From the NCBI GenBank assembly GCA_033085395.1, contig JANQBS010000002.1, positions 452,354 through 516,353 on the forward strand: a stretch of 64,000 bases of DNA. The letters run 5' to 3'. Below the pieces are notes generated by a model. That model was not told the origin of the DNA, did no database searches, and saw only the letters and a list, made by a program, of their open reading frames with translations. How positions within the stretch are numbered: the stretch's first letter is position 1; the number at the start of each line of letters is the position of its first letter. Made by a program: the position numbers and the translations under genes. Shown in pieces: positions 56,030 to 64,000 of the stretch. The stretch comes from Xanthoparmelia taractica (Eukaryota; Ascomycota; Lecanoromycetes; Lecanorales; Parmeliaceae).

Positions 56030-57662
56030 TTAGTCCGACCAGGTGACGCACTTGATTCTCAGGAACTCCTCGATGCCTGCAGTACCATTGAACCGGCCCC
56101 ATCCACTCTTCTTGGCACCACCGAAAGGGAGATTGGGTTCTTCGTGGACGGTGCTATTGTTGATGTGTACGGCACTGTTGCTGTCAGCTTCGATCCCGTA
56201 TTGCATAAGCCACCCAGAGGTATGACGAAAGAAGAAAAGGGGAATTCGTACCCGGTTTCAATTTGCTTAGCAACTCTCAAGCCAGCGGCCAAATCCTCTG
56301 TGAAAACGGCAGAACTGAGACCGTATTCAGTATCATTAGCAATCTCAATGGCTTCTTCCTCGCTGTCGACCACGATCAGCGAGACGGTGGGTCCAAATGA
56401 TTCGGTCTGATACAGATCCATGTCTTTCGTAACACCTTCAACAACAATTGGCCTCATGCGAGTGTCGGAACGCTCTTCGGCATTCAGGTCTCCAGCCAGG
56501 ATTTTGGCGCCTTTGGAAAGCGCTTGCTCCACCAGCTTCTTGTTCTTCTGCACAGGCGGCGCGTTCACCAGGATAGGAGCCGGTGACTCTTCGCCGAAGA
56601 TCTTCTCCATAGCGGCCTTTAGAGCTTCACGGAATTTCTCGGCGATGGAAGAATGAACGAGGATGCGTTCGGTAGACATGCATACCTGCCCACTATGCAC
56701 AAAAGCCCCAACCGCGCAGGCCTCTGCAGCTTTCTCAAGATTGGCGTCCTTGAGAACAATAGCTGGCGCCTTTCCCCCAAGTTCCATGACCACTGGCTTT
56801 AGGTGCTTCCCGGCTTGAGCTGCAATGATACTTCCTATGGCTGTGCTGCCTGTGAAGGTGATTTTCTTTACGAAGGGATGCTCAATAATCGCGCTCGTCA
56901 CCTCCGGAGCGTCTTGCGAACGGTGGAATATGACATTTACGACACCGTCTGGGAGGCCAGCGGCTGTCAGGATAGAGCCGATGCACCAGAAGCAACGTGG
57001 GGACATCTCAGAGCCTTTGAGGACGCAGGTGTTGCCAGCGGCCAGGGCATACGACACGGCGCGGAAGCCAAGAATGAGGGGGGCGTTCCTGTGTGTTGTC
57101 TCAGACACTGGGAAGGTTGGAAATGAAAGAGAGACGACATCTCAAGCGGGTAGAGAGGGGGTAGTTACCAAGGAGCTATCCCGAAGATGACGCCGTACGG
57201 TTCCCTGTACATGAGAGCGCTTTTGCCCTCCTCGCCACAGACAGGAATGTTGCCAGTAACGGTCACGATCCTACCGCCTACTTCTCTCAACTGCTCGATG
57301 CTTGACGGTAAATTGAAGTGTTTCGACACGCCCTCAGTAGATCCAGTCTCGATGTCCATGTACTCGCTGATTTCGTCACCGCGGCTTTTGAGTATATCGC
57401 TCGCCCGGATCAGGATATCTCGCCTAAATGAGGGTTTGGTCTTAGACCATGCCGGAAAAGCGGCTTGAGCTGCTTCGACGGCTTCAACGGCTTGCTGTTT
57501 GGAGGCTGAAGAAGCCTTCCAGATGACTTTGCCGGTTACGGGGGAGACTACATCGAAAGTGGAATCGTTGGTGACTTCTTTGCCGTTAATCAGAAGGGGA
57601 ATGACATGGTCCAAGGAATCATTCGAGGCGTGTGTGCCGTAGGTATGGCCGTTTGTTGTCAT
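56030..57662 (-). CDS. NAD(P)-dependent aldehyde dehydrogenase (salicylaldehyde/vanillin type)
   Basis: Exons 57662-57169, 57088-56252 and 56174-56030 give 491 residues, the usual size. It oxidises an aldehyde to the acid. The active site is complete: Glu in VVMELGGKAPAIVL and nucleophilic Cys in HSGQVCMSTERI. NAD-binding is marked by CVLKGSEMSPR and ITFTGSTAIGSII; the substrate end by YQTESFGPTVSLIVV, NDTEYGLSSAVFTEDL, VHINNSTVHEEPNLPFGGAK and KSGWGRFNG. The N-terminal motif LLINGKEV and PVTGKVIWKASSAS with CGEEGKSALMYREPYGVI resemble fungal salicylaldehyde and vanillin dehydrogenases, so an aromatic aldehyde is a reasonable but unproven substrate. It ends RIKCVTWSD without a peroxisomal tag. 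The open frame extends through the second intron, which would give a false C-terminus. Confidence 0.93.
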
Positions 57663-58256
57663 TGTACTGATTGTGGTCTCGACGTAGGGATGAATATGCG
57701 TGACACACTGCTCGGTTCAATCGTAATACTCACCTCGCTCAATTGGTGTATGAATGACTTGTTCAAGAACCTGACCCGGATTTCTAGGTCTTCTATTTCA
57801 TCTCATCCAACTTCTTAGGCGTGGAGGTGAAAGAAAGGAGAAGGTAGAAGTAGTGGGGCCTTGTACCACTGCGGTTTAGCTACTGGCGCTAACCCGATAA
57901 GGATAAGTGGTTTTGGTATGATTGGCCAGCAAGACTGTGCACCCGAAGGCAATCCTCTGCCGGCAACCATTCAGGCCTTGTAGGTCTACGGAGGTTGACA
58001 CCAAAAGTCCTGGACAGCGCTGGTAAAACCCTAACCCTACTTTCGGAAGAAAACCCCGTAATAAAAGACCCTAGAATCTTTCCTTAGGGGCACTTATAGG
58101 CACAGTTCCGAATGAGATATAAGCGTATTGTCTAGGCAGCCTTTCCGGTGGGGCGTTTTCCGAGATCTTGGCGCCGAAACCTTGGCGTCCAGGACTTTTG
58201 CTGTCAACCCTATTGCTCCTCCAGCCCAAGTCTCCCTCCCCCGTTGTCCTCTGCCC
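57663..58256. other. Intergenic with short telomere-like repeat
   Basis: This is the upstream region of the aldehyde dehydrogenase. AACCCTAACCCTA (two units of the fungal telomere repeat TTAGGG) occurs at about 58027-58039. No gene is supported. Confidence 0.4.
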
Positions 58257-58466
58257 ATGCCACCCAACCCCAATAAACGTTCTGCAACCCCTCAAGAACA
58301 ACCCACTGTCATCTCCCACCCAAAACCAGCTTCTCACAACCTTCTCCCTGTAACATCCGCATCTCCCTTGGAGCTCAACAGACAGGAGCCTCCGCCTCAC
58401 CCACGCATTTCCCCAGCCCAATCCCCATTCTCGATCTACAAATCTGTCCGTGACCACACGATATAA
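58257..58466 (+). CDS. Doubtful small Pro-rich ORF at the edge of the AT-rich tract
   Basis: An ATG-started frame of 69 residues (MPPNPNKRSATPQEQ), Pro/Ser-rich, ending 90 bp before the composition switch. It may be a real small gene, the 5' end of a gene cut by transposon insertion, or chance. A minus-strand frame of similar length overlaps it. Confidence 0.2.
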   Translation: MPPNPNKRSATPQEQPTVISHPKPASHNLLPVTSASPLELNRQEPPPHPRISPAQSPFSIYKSVRDHTI

Positions 58467-59764
58467 ATATGTGCTGGGGGCGCGGGCTACCCAGTAGTGG
58501 AAAACTTGCCAAGGCTGAGAATACTAAGAAGATTCTTTGCAATTGGATCGTTTGAACGTATCTACACTACTAATTTAATTTATTCTTATCATCTTCCCCC
58601 GAGTCTATATTCTCCCCAGTATCATAACTGTAATCGCCCTAAAGAAGATGCTTACAATGATTATTAATTATAAGCCGAATTTGTATCTTAATCGCTTTAA
58701 GATCTCCTTTTCGAATTACTCCATATAGTGTAGATTCGACACGTTCACGTATTTGAGATTAATAGGTCTTCAGTACGTATATCTTAATCGTGTTAAATAA
58801 ATCGTCTAATTGCTTCTGCAATTCGTTACTTATTAACCCCTATAGAAACGTCTCTTCTATATATCGTATATTAGATACGAGATCTAGATATAGATCTTTT
58901 ATAGTAGCTCGATTAAATTGAATTCGACTATATTTAGTCTTTCGTAATATACGACTAAAAGCCCGAGGCTCTACTTTTTGCGTATTTACGTGTGCGTAGA
59001 GATGTGCGTAGGGGTGTGCGTAGGGATGTGCGTGTCGTATACGTTAAAAGTTGAACGTTTAATTGTAGGATCTGGGAATCTAATCTCTTGTAGTAAGGAG
59101 TCGTCTGATGATAAAACGATATAAATACTTAAATTTAGATCTTGTATCGTGGTTTGCGAAAGGTTTTAAGACGTTATAGACTAATTTTAATACTATATTA
59201 TGAGATTTTAACGTCGATATCGTACTTTTCTCTAAGATCGTAGCTAATTTTAAAAGTGTAATTACGAGACTAAATAATCGTTCTTCTATTGCTAACGGCT
59301 TTTTTAATAACGTCTTGTAGCATTTCTAGCTATAGACGACACGAGATTAAAGTTAACAATTAATTAAGATATAATTCTTTAGCGAAGAAATAAAGAGAGA
59401 TAGAGAGAAATAGACAATACACGTGTTTTCTAGAATATATACCTCTCTAAGATATATACTCTTAGAACTAGAACTAGTATTATTAAAATATTAATATTTT
59501 ATTTAAATCGATATAGTATTATTATATAATACTTTTTTTCTTTTCATTAGTAAGACTTAGATATCTTTAAATTAAATAATTAAGTATAGTATTTTATATT
59601 AATAAATTAATTAGTATAATTAAAAAGTACTAAGATATCGATTAAGTTCTAGCGCTAATATTAAAGTTAGGACTAGAGTTATTACTATTATAGTAAATAC
59701 TCGCTATATTTAATATATCGTTAGATCTAGTTTCTTAGTATTCTAACGTAACTTAGTAATTCAA

Positions 59765-59930
59765 TAGCTAGCTAATTAGCTTTTAGATAGCTCGTAAATA
59801 ATCTTCTCTAGTAGTTAAATAAGTATTTAAATAGCTAGTTAAATAACTTTTAAATAGCTAGAAATAACTCTTAAATACTTTGCTAAATAACTTCTAAATA
59901 GCTAGTCAAATAGCTTTTAAACGATCTTTT
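59765..59930. repeat. Degenerate ~23-bp tandem repeat
   Basis: Five or more diverged units of the form TAGCTAGTTAAATAACTTTTAAA follow one another. Differences among units are mainly transitions. Its origin is unknown. Confidence 0.65.
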
Positions 59931-60110
59931 CTATTAGTATTCTAATTATTCTTCGTATTAAAGAAACTCGTAATCTCGATCTACTTGCTATAACTAGCTA
60001 TTAAACGATCTCGAATAGTTAACTCGTAGTAACTGAGATATAATAATAGATCTAGATTACTCTTCTCTTGCTATTCTTTATTTAAACGAAGTCGTTAAAG
60101 TAACTACATA

Positions 60111-60870
60111 TGAGGGCGCTTTTCAATTGTACCATAGAATTAAAAATATAACTCATGGGTTCGGGTGCCGCGCTTCATAGAAGGCGCACTCTATTTGCCC
60201 CTATGAAGCCCATACGGCGCACCCACAGGCACTCATATGGCTTCGTACAGCCTAACACTGTAGTACTTCTCTCTCTTAAATACATAGTTTAATTACGTCT
60301 TCTTTATCTAACTTATAATCTCGTTTATAATTAGTAATAGTATAGCTCTTAGCAATACTAACTAAGGCGTCTTTAGAAAAGTTCGTAATTATCTTATTCT
60401 TAGGATTTAGAAACTAATTAATACGTATAGCGAACTTAATACGATACTACTAGGCTAATTATTAAATAGTAGTCTAAATATCTTCTTTCTAAAGCTTCTA
60501 TATATAAAGCTTCTTTCTTTAGTTACTAATTTTCACTTTTTTTCTTATATTTAAATCGTATTTAATAAAGAGTAGACGCGATTTAATCTAGTAAGTCTTA
60601 ATTATTCTTACTATAATCTTATTCTATACTATTATACTCTAGCGAATAGTCTATAGTATATATATTCGCTTATATAGATCTTCTTGTATATATATTCGCT
60701 TATATAGGTCTTCTTCTTTATTTATCTTTATTAGATCGTACGAAGTTATATAAATACGCCGTATAAACTCCATATGAGTTCAAATAGAGTGTGTGTCTTC
60801 TATGAAGCGCGGCACCCGAACTCATAACTTAATATTTTTAATTCTATAATAGAATTGAAAAGCGCCCTCA
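60111..60870. mobile_element. 760-bp inverted-repeat element
   Basis: The left end reads TGAGGGCGCTTTTCAATT and continues through GGGTGCCGCGCTTCATAGAA to CTCTATTTG. The same series occurs inverted at the right end, ending GCGCCCTCA at 60870. The arms match over about 85 bp and then more loosely to about 140 bp. The interior is AT-rich with no coding capacity. The arms keep GC-rich words while the middle is RIP-like. No clear target duplication is seen; superfamily is unassigned. Confidence 0.65.
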
Positions 60871-61158
60871 CAATCTTATTATAGATATACTATAGCTATT
60901 TACGACGATAATAGATCTTCTAGATTCTAATAATTCTCTAATCAAGAGACTAATAGAAAGCGATCGTATTCTTCAAAAGAAATATAATAGTAGTATACTA
61001 TAACTCTTCTAGAAACTTCTTATTAAATAGATTAATCCTAGTATTATAAGCTAAGAAGCTATCTATTAGAAGAATTATCGATCGACTATATATCTAGCTA
61101 TTAAACTATAGTAGTTATTCTTTAAATAATCTCTTAGTTATTTAGCTATTCGAATTAC

Positions 61159-61538
61159 TATTAGGTCTAGCGCTATATGCGCCTTAGCGTCGACTACTCA
61201 TGAGTTTAGAGTCTATTGCGAGATCATGGCGGGATTCATGGCCTAAGGTCTTGGCGAGACCTTGGCGATTATATATCGTCTTCGCATGTCTTAGGATTTT
61301 CGTATTTCTTAGAGATTAGTTCTATTAGAACTTAGTATCTAATAAAGAAATTATTATCGTATTAATTATACGTCTCTTATATTAATTAGATCGCTTATTA
61401 AGTACTAATAAATAAATTCTTTATAATTTTAATCTCTCTATCTTTTAAAAAAAGAGATTTATTATTATTATAATATTGAACTCTTCGTCGAATCGAAACG
61501 AATATATCTTAAAGCGATCTAACTTCGATATTAGTTTT
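61159..61538. repeat. LTR-like repeat, copy 1 (more mutated)
   Basis: This is about 380 bp directly adjoining copy 2 and alignable to it end to end (TAGCGCT at 61167 and at 61548; ACTACTCATG; AAATTCTTTATAATTTTAATC). Copy 1 has A or T at many positions where copy 2 has G or C, nearly all transitions. Confidence 0.75.
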
Positions 61539-61919
61539 TGTCAGACCTAGCGCTGCATACGTATTAGCGTCGACTACTCATGGGTCTAGAGTTCATTGCG
61601 GGGTCATGGCGGGGTCCATGACCTAAGGCCTTGGCGGGGCCTTGGCGGTTATATGTTCTCTTCGCATACCCTAGGGTTTTCGTGTTCCTTAGAAATTAAT
61701 TCTACTAGGACTTAGTATCTAATAAAGAAATCATTATTGTATTAATTATATATCTCTTATATTGATTAGGCCGCTTGCTGAGCGCCAGCGAATTAATTCT
61801 TTATAGTTCTAATCTCTTTATCTTTTAAAGAAAGAGACTTATCGTCGCTACGATATCGAACTCTTCGTCGAATCGAAGTAAATATATCATAAAGCGATAT
61901 AACTTCGATGCTAGTTTTT
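61539..61919. repeat. LTR-like repeat, copy 2, preceding the gag-pol remnant
   Basis: It begins TGTCAGACCTAGCGCTGC and is followed directly by the gag-like frame, the position expected of a 5' LTR. It keeps GGCGGGGCCTTGGCGG where copy 1 has GGCGAGACCTTGGCGA. Ends with the canonical CA and a primer-binding site are not clear. Confidence 0.7.
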
Positions 61920-63765
61920 AAGGGTTTGCTCTAAAGAATTAGATAACTTTAGAGAAACGTCTTAAGAATACTCGAATAGAAAATCGTTATCTAAAATTGA
62001 AACGAGAGTTAGTAAAGTTGCGGGTACGTAATAACGTGCTACGTAATTCGAACTCTTCTTTAATTCTCGCCGAAGCGATAATAATTTCGTCTATTATTTT
62101 ATCTTTAATGAATATTTCAATTAAAGCGAAAATACTTCGTCTCGAAAGAATACGTTCTTATAAGAATACTAGTAAAGAAAAACATTTACGTTAATTTCGC
62201 GAAGTCGAAATTCGATTTCTTATAAATCTCGAGTATTTTATTATCGATTAAGTTAAGATTATCTATTATATATAATTCTTAGAAGACGATCTTAATACGT
62301 AGTAATATAAGTACTTCCAAGCCTATAGACTAAAGAGAATTATCTTCGAGTTTTTTAAATTATTTTTACTCGACTTAATTACAAATTCGATAAATCGTCG
62401 CTTACTCGCTTATAAAAAATAAAAAGTAACGAAGCAGCGATAAGATTAGAAGATCTTAGTTTTTAAGGCCTATCTAAAGAAGTTAAAAATCTATTTATCT
62501 TCGTTTACGAAGAAATATTGAGCGAACTTTTTCTTAGCTAAGCTACGATCTAAGCTAAAAAATAAGATTTTTAATATTAATAATATACTTAAATAGAAAA
62601 AAGAAATTTTTATTATAGTAATTATACAAAAAACGATTTTAAAGCGCGCGCACTCTAGTAACAACGACTTTAATTTAAAGTAGTTCGAGGAGTCTAACAA
62701 AGATAAGCCCCTAAAAGCTCGAATTTCGAAGTTTAATACGGCTTTAAAAGATAGCGCTAAGTCTACGCGTACTCGGGAAGAGAGCAAGAAACGTAAGACT
62801 AAGGTCGCTAATTATGATATTAAAATATATATTATTTGCTGATATTGCCAGAAATTAGATTATGTGAAATCGAATTACCTTAATAAGAATAAATCGATCG
62901 CTATCGTCGCGACGATATCGATAAAAAATAAATCGACTTCGTAAGCGCCTCTAACGCGAAGCAAGAAAAACGAATAATAGAGATAACTTCTTCTATTATT
63001 ACGAAGAGATAAACTAAGCTATAGAATAATCAAAGATAACTTATTACTTTACTCGATTACGAGACGTATATTAATTTAATTACGTAAAAGTTCGTGATCT
63101 AGTGAGATCTTTAATTATATATCGCTATCTTATCGTAGACGAAAGCGCTTAGCGAGCAAAATATATATTGCTATAATATTTATTAGTTAAATTATTGAAT
63201 AGTCGATAGCTAAGATCAAGAACGGTAGTGTAATATACTATTCTACGTCGTAGATTAAGAAGGTCCCGATATCGTGCTAAGTATACCCGCGTTATGTTAA
63301 TTATAGATTTTATTTAATTCTACGGCGACGTAGTAACGATTTAAGATTAATATTAGAAAACTCTAGATTAAAGAATCGATTAAATTTATTTAGGGAATCG
63401 AGCGAGAGTCGAATATATTCGTAATTATATACGCTATAATAGCGCGAGACAAATAGAAGAGTGTTAATAATCTAAAGCTTTTAAGGAAACTACTAGAGTT
63501 TAAGAACACCTTTTTTAATAATATAGCGAAAATCTTATCTACGTTTAAGTAGAGAAATTATATTATCGAGATAGAGGAAAATAAAGAATTATTTTATAAG
63601 TCTCTTTATAATCTATCTTAATTAAGCTATCGAAGCTAAGACGATATCTTAAGAAGTTACTTTATAAGAGTTAAATTTATTATTTAACTTTCTCCGCTAA
63701 AGCTCTTATTCTCTTTATCTTAAAGAAAAATAATAAATTATATCTTTACGTAAATTTACGAGTCG
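61920..63765 (+). pseudogene. RIP-degraded Ty3/Gypsy-type gag-pol remnant
   Basis: One reading frame carries recognisable but stop-riddled retrotransposon protein from about 61920 to 63610. A Lys/Arg-rich leader is open at 61997-62194. Then come a gag core (YLSSFTKKY, NFFLAKLRSKLKNKIF) and a basic linker (KDSAKSTRTREESKKRKTK). A CCHC zinc-knuckle relic at about 62837-62878 reads C-stop-YCQKLDYVKSNY. A protease-like region and the run-up to reverse transcriptase (EENKELFYKSLYNLS) follow. Near 63615 the frame shifts and the first reverse-transcriptase blocks continue (LRRYLKKLLYKS, then LILFILKKNNKLYLYVNLR) to about 63765, where similarity stops. Stops are mostly TAA, TAG or TGA at positions expected for Trp or Gln. 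Fungal LTR element, not functional. Confidence 0.75.
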
Positions 63766-64000
63766 GAAAGATCTAAAATAATCTAAAATATGAAATATCG
63801 ATATCATATCATGATATAATATAATATTAAGATTATATTATTTAATTTTTATGGGATAATCTAGAAGACGTGCTAATATTATAAAATAATCTAAGAAATT
63901 TCTAATATATGCAGGGGTATTCTATGTTATATGCAGAGATATGGGAAATATACTATATATAGAAGAAGTTACTCTATATAGAATAATGCGAACGTATTCT
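63766..64000. other. AT-rich tail, unassigned
   Basis: Very AT-rich sequence with local ATATC/GATAT repeats follows the truncated reverse transcriptase. It does not continue the retroelement frame and may be another nested insertion. Confidence 0.4.

Larger units (their letters stand above)
58467..61158. other. AT-rich, RIP-like decayed repeat DNA
   Basis: From about 58555 the sequence becomes AT-rich with abundant TA dinucleotides and no sustained open frame, as expected of repeats mutated by RIP. A 12-bp repeat (GTGCGTAGRGRT-like, about four units) lies at 58990-59032. A minus-strand run at about 58630-58980 retains protein-like stretches interrupted by stops (for example ELQKQLDDLFNTIKIYV). 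A 30-bp direct duplication (TATATATTCGCTTATATAG) lies at about 60657-60711. Specific elements are listed separately. Confidence 0.7.

Noticed and set aside
55497..56102. 201-codon minus-strand frame
   Set aside because: Composed largely of microsatellite translation (IHTYIQIY repeats) and overlapping the 3' end of the aldehyde dehydrogenase.
1..64000. CRISPR arrays, bacterial operons, phage or viral genes
   Set aside because: Introns, gene structure and protein families are fungal throughout; the repeats seen are microsatellites, minisatellites and transposon relics, with no spacer structure.

Overview
The window is a piece of a filamentous ascomycete (Pezizomycotina) nuclear genome. Short GT-AG introns of roughly 50-120 bp, fungal-type housekeeping proteins, gene spacing of 0.3-3 kb and a sharply bounded AT-rich tract with transition-type decay (the signature of repeat-induced point mutation, RIP) all point that way. 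A dothideomycete is my best guess, but that is inference. The window holds RPB2, a standard fungal phylogenetic marker, so the species can be fixed by comparison.

Layout. 1-3.4 kb is accessory-looking sequence with one unrecognised spliced minus-strand fragment. 3.5-5.6 kb holds a proline/serine-rich orphan and an unusual RING-finger plus TFIIB/cyclin-fold gene with an apparent one-base frameshift. 6.4-26.6 kb is a housekeeping block: MFS transporter, RPB2 (RNA polymerase II second-largest subunit), a glycogen-binding E-set protein, COX4 (cytochrome c oxidase zinc subunit), PRP8 (spliceosome core) and RPL34. 26.6-42.9 kb holds a small TA-flanked MITE, a large acidic orphan, a secreted polyamine/amine oxidase, a SANT/Myb-like protein, a KDEL-receptor-like membrane protein and a DUF1772-like membrane protein. 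45.2-57.7 kb holds an orphan, DOM34/pelota, a signal-anchored orphan, CTP synthase, an aldo-keto reductase and an aldehyde dehydrogenase.

From about 58.5 kb to the end the composition switches abruptly to AT-rich, stop-riddled DNA. It contains a 760-bp inverted-repeat element, two tandem LTR-like repeats of about 380 bp, and a RIP-degraded Ty3/Gypsy-type gag-pol remnant that still shows a zinc knuckle and the start of reverse transcriptase.

The genes do not form a pathway cluster. The housekeeping genes cover transcription (RPB2), splicing (PRP8), translation and ribosome rescue (RPL34, DOM34), respiration (COX4) and nucleotide synthesis (CTP synthase). Two pairs (MFS/RPB2 and PRP8/RPL34) are divergently arranged over short shared promoters. 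Several genes carry very short internal exons (10, 11, 14 and probably 17 nt), which automatic gene callers are likely to miss. Exon coordinates were worked out by hand from splice motifs, phase and family conservation.
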